From an uncultured Pelagibacteraceae bacterium (GTDB lineage: Bacteria; Pseudomonadota; Alphaproteobacteria; Pelagibacterales; Pelagibacteraceae), in assembly GCA_902540235.1 (NCBI GenBank), contig CACBLI010000002.1:1-64000 (forward strand): DNA of 64,000 bases. Reading direction: 5' to 3'. A model generated the notes under the pieces. That model was given only the letters and a program-made list of their open reading frames with translations, was not told the DNA's origin and did no database searches. Shown here in pieces: positions 17,053 to 24,905 of the stretch; positions within the stretch are counted from its first letter, which is position 1, and each line of letters begins with the position of its first letter. Made by a program: the position numbers and the translations under genes.

Positions 17053-18373
17053 GGTCTTTACCCATTATCTTATCAGGTAACCATGTTACAATCTCAGGAA
17101 AAATACATAGGATTACTATAGCTAAAGCCATTATTATCATAAATGGTATAGATCCTTTTAAAATTTCTGACAAACTAACGTCTGGGGTAATTCCTTTTAT
17201 AATATAAAGATTTAATCCAACTGGCGGTGTTATTAAACCAATCTCCATGTTAATTGTAAATACGATTGCAAACCAGTATGGGTCAAAACCTAAAGTAGTA
17301 ATAACTGGCAATAATATAGCTGAAGTCATTACAATAACTGCAACTGGAGGTAAAAAGAAACCAGCGATCAAAAGAAATATATTTATTAAAATAAATACAA
17401 CCCATTTATTTGAACTCAGTTCAACCATGCTTTGAGCCAAAGATTGAGTTATATAAAGTTGTGAAAGAGTAAAAGCAAAAAGATATGATGCAGCAATAAT
17501 GAACATTATCATTACGCTTTCTTTCATTGAAACTTTAACAATGTTCCAAATTTTACTTGGCTGATAAATTTTATAAACAACGGCAATCAATACAAAAACT
17601 AAGAACGCTCCCACTCCGGATGCCTCAGACGGTGTAGCAACGCCTCCATAGAGCACATATAAAACACCAGCTATAATCGCCAAGAAAGGAAGTATTCTTG
17701 GTAATACCTCAAGTTTTTCTTTTAGGGTTGGTCTAACTCTGTTTTTTAAAGCTTTTGCTGCATCTTTATCAATGAAATAACTATGAATAAGTGCCCAAAT
17801 TGCGAACATTCCTGCCAACATGAAGCCTGGTACAAGACCACATAAAAATAATCTACCAATTGAAGTCCCTGTTGCTATTCCGTAAACTATTAAGACAATA
17901 CTTGGAGGAATTAAAACTCCTAAAGTTCCACCAGCTGCAATAGTTCCTGTTGCGATCTGGTCAGAGTAACCTCTTTTCCTCATTTCTGGTATTCCCATTG
18001 TACCAATTGCTGCACAAGTTGCTGGACTAGATCCACTTAATGCTGCAAAGATTGAACAAGCACCAATATTAGAAATTACTAATCCACCTGGTACTCTCCA
18101 AAGCCATCTATCTAATCCTGTATATAAATCTTTACCCGCAGGTGAGTTAGCAACAGCCATACCCATTAAAATAAACATTGGTATAGAAAGTAAAACAAAT
18201 GAGTTTAATCCAGCAAAAAATGTTTCAGCAAATACATCGAGCATTTGAAAACCCTCAAATGTTACTAACAAAGCTATCGAAACAAAACTCAAACCAAAAG
18301 CGATTGGAATTCCTGAAAAAAGTACCAATAAAGTAAAAACTGCAACAATTAACGCTATAATAAGTGGATCCAT
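17042..18373 (-). CDS. dctM: TRAP transporter large permease (DctM)
   Basis: The 443-residue ion-coupled membrane subunit of a tripartite ATP-independent periplasmic transporter. It has about twelve hydrophobic spans. DctM landmarks include LFSGIPIAFGL, GMAVANSPAGKDLY, ALSGSSPATCAAIGTMGIPEM and GLITPPVGLNLY, the last forming part of the Na+/substrate site. It follows dctQ directly (start next to the dctQ stop) and dctP is upstream. TRAP systems import organic acids driven by sodium or proton gradients; the neighbouring MCD and CoA-transferase suggest a dicarboxylate or C3-C5 acid. Confidence 0.93.
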   Translation of the reverse strand: MDPLIIALIVAVFTLLVLFSGIPIAFGLSFVSIALLVTFEGFQMLDVFAETFFAGLNSFVLLSIPMFILMGMAVANSPAGKDLYTGLDRWLWRVPGGLVISNIGACSIFAALSGSSPATCAAIGTMGIPEMRKRGYSDQIATGTIAAGGTLGVLIPPSIVLIVYGIATGTSIGRLFLCGLVPGFMLAGMFAIWALIHSYFIDKDAAKALKNRVRPTLKEKLEVLPRILPFLAIIAGVLYVLYGGVATPSEASGVGAFLVFVLIAVVYKIYQPSKIWNIVKVSMKESVMIMFIIAASYLFAFTLSQLYITQSLAQSMVELSSNKWVVFILINIFLLIAGFFLPPVAVIVMTSAILLPVITTLGFDPYWFAIVFTINMEIGLITPPVGLNLYIIKGITPDVSLSEILKGSIPFMIIMALAIVILCIFPEIVTWLPDKIMGKDLGF

Positions 18374-18868
18374 TTATTTAAAATCCTTTTCATCAGTTAA
18401 TTTTATAATTTCTGCAATATATTGTAGTATCATTAATAAAGCTCCCAACATCATCGACGAATATGGTATCCATAGAGGTGGATCCCAAACAGTTCCTGTT
18501 GAATAATTTTTGGTAAATGCTTCCTCGAACATTAAAAATCCAAAATAAAACAAAATTAAGAAAAAAAGTAAACTTATTGATGATGTAAAAATTTTTAATC
18601 TAATTATATTTTTTTTTGACAAAAAATCGTAAATCCACTCCATGCTAACATGAGCTTTTTCACTTAAAACGTATACACTTCCTATAAAAGTTGAGGCAAC
18701 TAATAACATTGTGACAAGTTCTGTTTGCCATGTAATTGCTCTTTGAAAAAAATATCTTTCAAATACCAGCTCAACGATCACTAAGATTGATAAAAGTAAT
18801 GCCAGCACTGCAAAAGCACCGCATGCTTTAGCTATATAATCACAAAGTTGTAGATATTTTTTTTTCAT
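18374..18868 (-). CDS. dctQ: TRAP transporter small permease (DctQ)
   Basis: A 164-residue protein with four membrane spans, the usual size for the small TRAP subunit that helps dock the binding protein to DctM. The central motif FFQRAITWQTELVTMLLVASTFIGS matches the DctQ consensus (W..E.......W..F.G). The start codon lies only 2 bases after the T-run of a strong hairpin, and no Shine-Dalgarno sequence is visible, so expression of the permeases is probably lower than that of dctP. Confidence 0.9.
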   Translation of the reverse strand: MKKKYLQLCDYIAKACGAFAVLALLLSILVIVELVFERYFFQRAITWQTELVTMLLVASTFIGSVYVLSEKAHVSMEWIYDFLSKKNIIRLKIFTSSISLLFFLILFYFGFLMFEEAFTKNYSTGTVWDPPLWIPYSSMMLGALLMILQYIAEIIKLTDEKDFK

Positions 18869-18870
18869 TA

Positions 18871-18904
18871 AAAAAACCCCTATTTAAAAAAATAAATAGG
18901 GGTT
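18871..18904 (-). terminator. Hairpin with T-run between dctP and dctQ
   Basis: On the minus strand AACCCCTATTTA pairs with TAAATAGGGGTT (12 bp, A/T loop of six) and is followed by T residues and then AATG, the dctQ start. This is a full intrinsic-terminator shape inside the operon and probably attenuates transcription after the binding-protein gene. Confidence 0.8.
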
Positions 18905-18918
18905 CTTTATATATTATT

Positions 18919-19929
18919 TTATTTAACTGCCAAAGCCATTTCCATCAGCTTATCGCCACCTGGAACTTTATCAGCAAATGCTTTATGAGAAGATTTTTTA
19001 GCAATCTCTACCCATGCAGCATGGTCTTTTGCATCCATGTATACTAATTTTACACCTGCAGCTTTATAAGCATCTTCAAACTTTTTGTCTAAGTTTTCTA
19101 CTTGAGCTGTCATGTATTTCTCAGCAACTTTACCAGCTTTCATCAAAGCTTTTTGTTGCTTAGAACTTAAAGCATCATAAGACTTTTTCGACATTAAGAT
19201 TGGTTCATACATAAACCATAGTCCAAATTTTCCTGGAGGAGTTGCACATGAGACTTGTTCATAAATTTTGTAACTTACAAAACTTCCTGAACTAGTGTTA
19301 GCACCCGTTAATACACCAGTTTGTAGACCTGTGTAAATTTCAGATGATGGCATACTCTGTATACCAGCTCCTGCTGCTTCTAACATTTGGTTAAACGCTT
19401 TACCTGCAGCTCTCATAACTTGACCTTTTGCATCACTAGGATTTTTTATACATTTTGTTTTTGAAGCAAAACCACCTCCTAACCAAGCATCAGATAAAAC
19501 TACAACACCAGCATCATTAATGATTTTTTTAATCTCAGTCATCATTGGACCTTTGTTAAATCTTAACGCATGGTCATGATTTTTCACTGTTCCTGGCATT
19601 AAAGTTGCGTCAAATTCTGGATGGAATTTCGATGCATATGCTAATGGGAAAGCAGAAATATCTAACTGACCTGTTGTCATTGGTTTCCACTGTTCTTTTG
19701 GTTTGTATAATGATTTAGCTGGATAAATTCTAATATCTATTCCAACATTTGCTTTTTTGACCTCATCAGCAATGATTTGCACCATTTCATGACGTGGGTC
19801 GAAAGATCCATCAGCTCTTGGTGTTCCAGGCCACTGGTGACTTGCTTTTAGCGTAACCGCATAAGCAGAACCAATAGTAGTAAATACAAAAACTAATGAA
19901 GTTAAATATAAAGATATTTTTTTTAACAT
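18919..19929 (-). CDS. dctP: TRAP transporter periplasmic binding protein (DctP)
   Basis: A 336-residue periplasmic receptor. The signal peptide ends near residue 24 (GSAYA). The mature part starts VTLKASHQWP, with the DctP features IYPAKSLYKP, TTGQLDISAFPLAY, and the ligand arginine region GQVMRAAGKAFNQ near residue 170. The ligand is probably a carboxylate because of that conserved arginine. It is the first gene of dctPQM, separated from dctQ by an attenuating hairpin, and is transcribed divergently from the CaiB-type CoA-transferase. Exact ligand unknown; malonate or a related acid is my inference from context. Confidence 0.9.
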   Translation of the reverse strand: MLKKISLYLTSLVFVFTTIGSAYAVTLKASHQWPGTPRADGSFDPRHEMVQIIADEVKKANVGIDIRIYPAKSLYKPKEQWKPMTTGQLDISAFPLAYASKFHPEFDATLMPGTVKNHDHALRFNKGPMMTEIKKIINDAGVVVLSDAWLGGGFASKTKCIKNPSDAKGQVMRAAGKAFNQMLEAAGAGIQSMPSSEIYTGLQTGVLTGANTSSGSFVSYKIYEQVSCATPPGKFGLWFMYEPILMSKKSYDALSSKQQKALMKAGKVAEKYMTAQVENLDKKFEDAYKAAGVKLVYMDAKDHAAWVEIAKKSSHKAFADKVPGGDKLMEMALAVK

Positions 19930-20029
19930 TATTTTTTCCTTCTATTGTTATTTTTAATATTTCAATTAAAGTGAACTTATTAATAAGAGTCAAGTCATCA
20001 AAAACTCATGAGAGATTGTACAACAAATT

Positions 20030-21175
20030 ATGGATGGACCATTAAAAAACCTACTTGTAGTTGATTTAACAAGGGTATTAGTAGGCCCCTACTGCACAAT
20101 GATACTATCAGACTTAGGGGCAAGAGTAATTAAAGTTGAAGCTCCAGAAATTGGAGATGATTCTAGAAAATTTGGGCCATTTATTAAAGATTATTCTGCT
20201 TACTTCATGTCTTTGAATAGAGGGAAAGAAAGTATAGCTTTAAATTTAAAAAATAACGAAGATAAAAAAATTTTTGACAAAATTTTATCGAAAGCGGATA
20301 TTTTAGTTGAAAATTTTAAGCCTGGTACCTTGGAAAAATGGGGATACGGCTGGAAAGATGTGTGTAAAAAATATCCTAAACTGATCTATGCATCTGCCTC
20401 AGGTTTTGGTCAGACAGGTCCATTAAGAGAATTACCAGCTTACGACATGGTAGTTCAAGGTATGGGTGGGTTAATGAGTGTTACTGGTCAACCAGACTCC
20501 GAACCGACCAGAGTTGGTACATCAATTGGAGATATAACTGCTGGACTTTTTACAGCAATTGGAATTAATGCTGCTCTTTATGATAGACAAAAAACAGGTA
20601 AAGGAATGTTTATAGATGTTTCAATGCTTGATTGTCAAATTGCTATTTTAGAAAATGCTATAGCTCGATATCTATCTAAAAATGAAATTCCAAAACCAAT
20701 GGGATCACGTCATCCATCGATTGCACCGTTTGAAGCTTTTAAAACACAAGATAGCTATATAATAATTGCAGCTGGAAATGATAAACTTTTTGAAAAACTT
20801 TGTAATCTCTTAAAAATCCCACAGGTAATTAACGATCTAAAATTTTCAAACAATTCATCTAGAGCAAAAAATATGGATGAACTTAAAAAAATTTTAGAGG
20901 AAAAATTATCAACTAAAAAAACAAGTGATTGGGTAAATGAAATGGAAAAAGATAGAATTCCATGTGGCCCAATTTTTAATATTAAAGAAGCTGTTGAAAA
21001 CCCTCAAGTAGTATCTAGAAACATGATTGTTAAATCGTTTCACAAAGTTGTTGGGGACTTTAAATTAGCAGGTAACCCAATTAAGATGTCTTCTTATAAG
21101 GATGAAAAAACAAGGGGCGACATACCTGATCTAGATGAACATCGACAAAAAATTATAGAAGAGTTTAGTAATTAG
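20030..21175 (+). CDS. CaiB/BaiF-family (class III) CoA-transferase
   Basis: Moves CoA between carboxylic acids without acyl-phosphate intermediates. The 381-residue protein opens with the family signature GPLKNLLVVDLTRVLVGPYCTMILSD split across residues 3-28, then has KVEAPEIGDDSR. The catalytic aspartate is expected in TSIGDITAGL (about residue 167). DRIPCGPIFNIKEA is the C-terminal hallmark. It is divergent from the TRAP operon with a 100-base shared promoter region, so it could activate the imported acid. Members act on formyl/oxalyl, succinyl, mesaconyl and other groups; the substrate cannot be read from the sequence. Confidence 0.88.
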   Translation: MDGPLKNLLVVDLTRVLVGPYCTMILSDLGARVIKVEAPEIGDDSRKFGPFIKDYSAYFMSLNRGKESIALNLKNNEDKKIFDKILSKADILVENFKPGTLEKWGYGWKDVCKKYPKLIYASASGFGQTGPLRELPAYDMVVQGMGGLMSVTGQPDSEPTRVGTSIGDITAGLFTAIGINAALYDRQKTGKGMFIDVSMLDCQIAILENAIARYLSKNEIPKPMGSRHPSIAPFEAFKTQDSYIIIAAGNDKLFEKLCNLLKIPQVINDLKFSNNSSRAKNMDELKKILEEKLSTKKTSDWVNEMEKDRIPCGPIFNIKEAVENPQVVSRNMIVKSFHKVVGDFKLAGNPIKMSSYKDEKTRGDIPDLDEHRQKIIEEFSN

Positions 21176-21180
21176 TTGTT

Positions 21181-21708
21181 CTAGGAATTTGAAGTATCAG
21201 TATCGTCAACTACTTTATCTTCGCTTTCAGAAACTTGTTCTAATGATACATCTGCTTGATCTGTCTCTGGATCATCAGATAATGTCTCATCTAGCACCTC
21301 AGGTTTAGCTGTCTCTGATAATTCTGCTAAGTCGTCTTTTGATACTTGAATTTTTTCAGGAGTCTTCCTTGCTCGTTTAGATGGTAAAATTGGAGCACCA
21401 CTTTTTGAAATTTCACCTTTGTATAAACTTTCAAAATCATCACCAATATCCTCATCATCATCTGTACCTTCGTCAATTTGCTCTACATGTTTACGTAGTT
21501 TATATACTGCAGCTTCTGTCAGATCTTGAACTTTAACATTTTCACTAGCTATTTCTCTTAAAGCAATCACAGTATTTTTGTCATTGTCTTTATCAAGAGT
21601 TGGCTCAACACCGGAACTTAGTTGTGCAGCTCTTTCCTTTGCAACTAAAACCAATTCATAGGGACTATCAACTTTATCAACACAATCTTCAACAGTAACT
21701 CTAGCCAT
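21181..21708 (-). CDS. rpoZ: RNA polymerase omega subunit with long acidic tail
   Basis: Helps assemble and stabilise RNA polymerase through the beta' subunit. The first 65 residues match omega closely: [26 protein letters not shown], and [12 protein letters not shown]. The remaining 110 residues form a low-complexity tail rich in Asp, Glu and Ser with a short basic patch ([11 protein letters not shown]). E. coli omega has 91 residues, so this one is nearly twice as long. It stands alone, convergent with the CoA-transferase gene; spoT, gmk and other common neighbours are not present. Confidence 0.92.
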   Translation of the reverse strand: MARVTVEDCVDKVDSPYELVLVAKERAAQLSSGVEPTLDKDNDKNTVIALREIASENVKVQDLTEAAVYKLRKHVEQIDEGTDDDEDIGDDFESLYKGEISKSGAPILPSKRARKTPEKIQVSKDDLAELSETAKPEVLDETLSDDPETDQADVSLEQVSESEDKVVDDTDTSNS

Positions 21709-21751
21709 GCGAGATATCTATACAGTGAACATTAAAAAATCAAGGACAATT

Positions 21752-22957
21752 TTATAAATATTTTGGAATTAGCTTATTTCTTATTAGAAATAACATTATC
21801 GTAGCTAATGAAATATAGATTAGTGAAACTAAAGCAACCTGCTCTATTGAAAATCCTGTATCTATTAAAAGACCAAACAATGCAGTGCCAAAAGCTGTTG
21901 AAAAAACCATTAATGCTGTAGTTAGAGCTTTTATGGAACCAATGTATCTGACACCATAAATTTCTGCCCATGTAGAGGAACCTAATACGTTTGCAAGTCC
22001 ATTGGATATCCCAATTAAACCTAAAAATAAGAAAGCTGAGAATGGAATATCAAAATACATCAAAACTATAGTTGAAATTAATAATGGTAAATTCATAAAA
22101 ATTAGTAATTTTCTGCTTGTAAATTTATCAATCAAAAACCCTGCAACTAATAAAGTTATTACTGATAAAACAGAATAAACCATAAAAGATTGGGCAATTA
22201 CATAAGTGCCCCACCCTTTAGATTCACTTATAAAAGACTGGTAAACAAATACGCCTGTTGCAATCCACGGCATTGCTAACATATTTAAACAAACGATATA
22301 AAATCGATAATCTTTTAGAACTTCAATTCTTTTCCATTGTTTTATTTTTTGATCAAATTCTTTTTTATATGTCTCCTCTCTAGACTCAAAGTTTAAATTT
22401 TTTACTAAAATAAAAGAAGTAATTGGAAGAAATATCAAAACTAAAATTGAGATATATATCCATAAATTTTGCCAAGAAGTGAAGGTAAGTAAATAGACGA
22501 TCAAAACAGGTAATATAAATTCAGCAGAAGAGAGACCAAACCAGCTTGTACTTAAAGCTTTACCTCTAGATTTTGTAAAATATCTTGAAATTGTTGTAGT
22601 TGCAGTGTGAGACATCATACCTTGACCTGAAAATCTCATGAGAAAAATTGAAATAAATAAAAAAGTTATTGAAGAAATTTTTGAAAAGAAAAAACATGAA
22701 AAAGATAAAAGTAATGTAACAAAAAATGCAAATTTAAATATATTGATATCATCTATTTTTTTTCCAACCCAAATTAATAAAAAACTGCTCATTAAAGTTG
22801 CAGATGCATAAATTGTTCCAAATTGTCCCTGGGTGATAGATAATGCTTCTCGTATGCTAGAATTAAAAAGACCAAGAAAAAAACTCTGTCCAAAGCTAGA
22901 AAAAAATGTAAATATAAATCCAAATATAATTACTTTTAAACTTAAACTTTTGAACAT
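21752..22957 (-). CDS. Major facilitator superfamily transporter
   Basis: A 401-residue inner-membrane protein with twelve hydrophobic spans and the MFS layout, including the loop 2-3 motif WVGKKIDDIN (variant of G-x-L-a-D-r) and LVAGFLIDKFTSRK in the second half. The first span carries FFSSFGQSFFLGLFN. It is transcribed divergently from a beta-hydroxyacid dehydrogenase with only 11 bases between the start codons, so promoters must overlap coding sequence or messages are nearly leaderless. Nothing in the sequence fixes the substrate; organic acid uptake is plausible from the neighbour. Confidence 0.85.
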   Translation of the reverse strand: MFKSLSLKVIIFGFIFTFFSSFGQSFFLGLFNSSIREALSITQGQFGTIYASATLMSSFLLIWVGKKIDDINIFKFAFFVTLLLSFSCFFFSKISSITFLFISIFLMRFSGQGMMSHTATTTISRYFTKSRGKALSTSWFGLSSAEFILPVLIVYLLTFTSWQNLWIYISILVLIFLPITSFILVKNLNFESREETYKKEFDQKIKQWKRIEVLKDYRFYIVCLNMLAMPWIATGVFVYQSFISESKGWGTYVIAQSFMVYSVLSVITLLVAGFLIDKFTSRKLLIFMNLPLLISTIVLMYFDIPFSAFLFLGLIGISNGLANVLGSSTWAEIYGVRYIGSIKALTTALMVFSTAFGTALFGLLIDTGFSIEQVALVSLIYISLATIMLFLIRNKLIPKYL

Positions 22958-22968
22958 ATTAAAAAATT

Positions 22969-23838
22969 ATGAGTTGTAATGTTGCTTTTATAGGTCTTGG
23001 TGTCATGGGTTATCCAATGGCTGGTTATATATCAAAAGGCGGTCACAATGTAACTGTTTTTAACAGAACAAAATCCAAAGCTGAGAAATGGATTAAAGAA
23101 TACAAAGGTAAAATGGCAGATACTCCAGCTGAGGCCGCAAAAGATGCTGAATACATTTTTACCTGTGTTGGAAATGATAATGACTTAAGAGAAGTAACTT
23201 TCGGAGACAACGGTGCATTTAAAAATATTAAAAAAGGTGCTGTTTATATTGATAACACAACTGCATCTGCAACAATTGCAAGAGAAATACATGCTTATGC
23301 AAAAAAAAATGGATTTGGAGCATTAGATGCGCCAGTCTCAGGAGGACAAGCTGGTGCAGAAAATGGAGCACTAACAGTGATGATTGGTGGTGATCAAGCT
23401 GACTTTGATAAAGCAAAAGATAAAATTGATTGTTATAGTAAGAAAATGAAATTACTTGGCGGTCCAGGGAACGGGCAGCTTGCAAAAATGGTTAATCAAA
23501 TTTGTATCGCAGGTTTAGTTCAGGGTTTATCTGAAGCTATCAATTTTGGAATGAAAGCTGGATTAAACATGGAAGATGTAATTGAAGTTATCTCAAAAGG
23601 CGCAGCTCAATCTTGGCAAATGGAAAATAGATATAAAACAATGATTGATGATAAGTTTGATTTTGGTTTTGCAGTTGATTGGATGAGAAAAGATTTAAAA
23701 ATTGCGATGGAAGAGGCAAAAAATAATGGTTCATTGTTACCTGTAACTGAGCTTGTTGATAAGTACTATGGGGAAGTTCAAGGAATGGGTGGTAATCGTT
23801 GGGATACTTCAAGCTTAATAAAAAGATTTAGAAAGTAA
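22969..23838 (+). CDS. 3-hydroxyisobutyrate dehydrogenase-family oxidoreductase
   Basis: The 289-residue enzyme belongs to the beta-hydroxyacid dehydrogenase family, which oxidises 3-hydroxyisobutyrate, tartronate, glycerate-type or related acids with NAD(P). The nucleotide motif FIGLGVMGYPMAGYI lies at residues 6-20. The substrate motif DAPVSGGQAGAENGAL is near residue 122, and the catalytic lysine is in GNGQLAKMVNQI (about residue 170). NRTKSKAEKW after the second strand favours NADP. It is followed after 3 bases by a flavin-binding oxidase-like gene. If the tautomerase 1.5 kb downstream makes malonate semialdehyde, this enzyme could reduce it to 3-hydroxypropionate, but that is speculation. 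Confidence 0.88.
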   Translation: MSCNVAFIGLGVMGYPMAGYISKGGHNVTVFNRTKSKAEKWIKEYKGKMADTPAEAAKDAEYIFTCVGNDNDLREVTFGDNGAFKNIKKGAVYIDNTTASATIAREIHAYAKKNGFGALDAPVSGGQAGAENGALTVMIGGDQADFDKAKDKIDCYSKKMKLLGGPGNGQLAKMVNQICIAGLVQGLSEAINFGMKAGLNMEDVIEVISKGAAQSWQMENRYKTMIDDKFDFGFAVDWMRKDLKIAMEEAKNNGSLLPVTELVDKYYGEVQGMGGNRWDTSSLIKRFRK

Positions 23839-23841
23839 AGT

Positions 23842-24441
23842 ATGCAACCAGCATACTATGAAGATTTAATAGAAATTCAAAATAAGTATTGGTCTATGTT
23901 AGATGATGCTGTAACCAACAGAAGTTCACCATTTAGAATTCCTGTTTTTATATGTACTCACCAAGATGAAGTTGATGGCAGAATTGTTGTTCTTAGAAAA
24001 TCAGATAGAGCAAATAATTTGTTACAATTTCATACTGATTTAAGATCACCAAAAGTAGATATTCTAAAAAAAAATAATAAAGCTTCACTAGTTTTTTATG
24101 ATAAAGAGGAAAAGATACAATTGAGAGTAAAAGTTGAATGTGAAGTAAATAATCAAAATTCCACAACAGAAGAGTCTTGGAAAAAAACCCAACATATAAG
24201 TCGAAGATGTTATTTAACTGATAGTCCCCCTGGGACTACATCGGAAAATCCAACATCTGGAATGATATCTAAATTAGAGGATTTCGATTTCACAATGGAG
24301 CAAAGTGAGGAAGGTTATAAAAACTTTACAGTGATTAAATGTAAAATAAAATCTATTGAATGGCTATATCTTGCTGCAAAAGGACATCGCAGAGCAAAAT
24401 TTGACTTAATCACAAAAAAAAATTTTTGGCTAGTTCCTTAA
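23842..24441 (+). CDS. Pyridoxamine 5'-phosphate oxidase-like flavin-binding protein
   Basis: A 199-residue protein with a split-barrel FMN-binding fold. GRIVVLRKSDRANNLLQFHTDLRSPKV at about residues 49-76 is the FMN phosphate-binding strand pair. LVFYDKEEKIQLRVKVEC and the C-terminal RRAKFDL resemble PdxH relatives of the Alr4036 type. It is not a certain PdxH, because the full PdxH C-terminal domain is shorter here. It lies 3 bases after the dehydrogenase gene and ends 1 base from the convergent tautomerase stop codon. Role in pyridoxal phosphate supply or in some other FMN-dependent oxidation is undecided. Confidence 0.78.
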   Translation: MQPAYYEDLIEIQNKYWSMLDDAVTNRSSPFRIPVFICTHQDEVDGRIVVLRKSDRANNLLQFHTDLRSPKVDILKKNNKASLVFYDKEEKIQLRVKVECEVNNQNSTTEESWKKTQHISRRCYLTDSPPGTTSENPTSGMISKLEDFDFTMEQSEEGYKNFTVIKCKIKSIEWLYLAAKGHRRAKFDLITKKNFWLVP

Positions 24442-24442
24442 A

Positions 24443-24883
24443 TTAACTTTCGATAGCTGATAATTTTTTCTTTAATTTTGATGGTAAGCTCGTAAACCAC
24501 TCATTTTCTTTTCCAGATTCTGGTAAAACAGCACCGTACTCGATCATCTGAGATGGAGGTAGGTCATTAATATAAACCCAAACTTGAGTTTCATCTAATT
24601 TTGAATTTTTTACTAATATATCCTTTAAATCTGAAATTAATTTGTCTTTCACTGCTTTTGATCTCCCAGCTCTTATTTGACCAAACAAAAAAATCGATGG
24701 TTCTTTAACTTTTTTTCCACCCATGAAATGATTATTCTTTTTTGTTTTGTTGAATATCACTTGGGCAAAATATGTATTAGCACCTGTTACAACATTATGA
24801 ACTTTAGTGATACCTTCAGCTAATTTTTTTTGTTGTTTTGATGAAATACTAAAGTTTGAGTTTGTAACTGTATAAGTTGGCAT
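24443..24883 (-). CDS. cis-3-chloroacrylate dehalogenase (cis-CaaD)-like tautomerase
   Basis: A 146-residue member of the tautomerase superfamily. After removal of Met the N terminus is the catalytic Pro1. All six residues that define cis-CaaD fall at the same numbers: Pro1, His28 (KVHNV), Arg70 and Arg73 (QIRAGRS), Tyr103 (WVYIN) and Glu114 (MIEYG). Known cis-CaaD hydrolyses cis-3-chloroacrylate to malonate semialdehyde. The related Cg10062 has the same six residues but hydrates propiolate better, so the natural substrate here is open. Downstream, on the same strand after a 23-base gap from its upstream neighbour, it follows the FecR gene's 3' side; the plus-strand dehydrogenase and flavoprotein genes converge on it. 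Confidence 0.85.
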   Translation of the reverse strand: MPTYTVTNSNFSISSKQQKKLAEGITKVHNVVTGANTYFAQVIFNKTKKNNHFMGGKKVKEPSIFLFGQIRAGRSKAVKDKLISDLKDILVKNSKLDETQVWVYINDLPPSQMIEYGAVLPESGKENEWFTSLPSKLKKKLSAIES

Positions 24884-24905
24884 AATTATTAATTAATATA
24901 TCATA

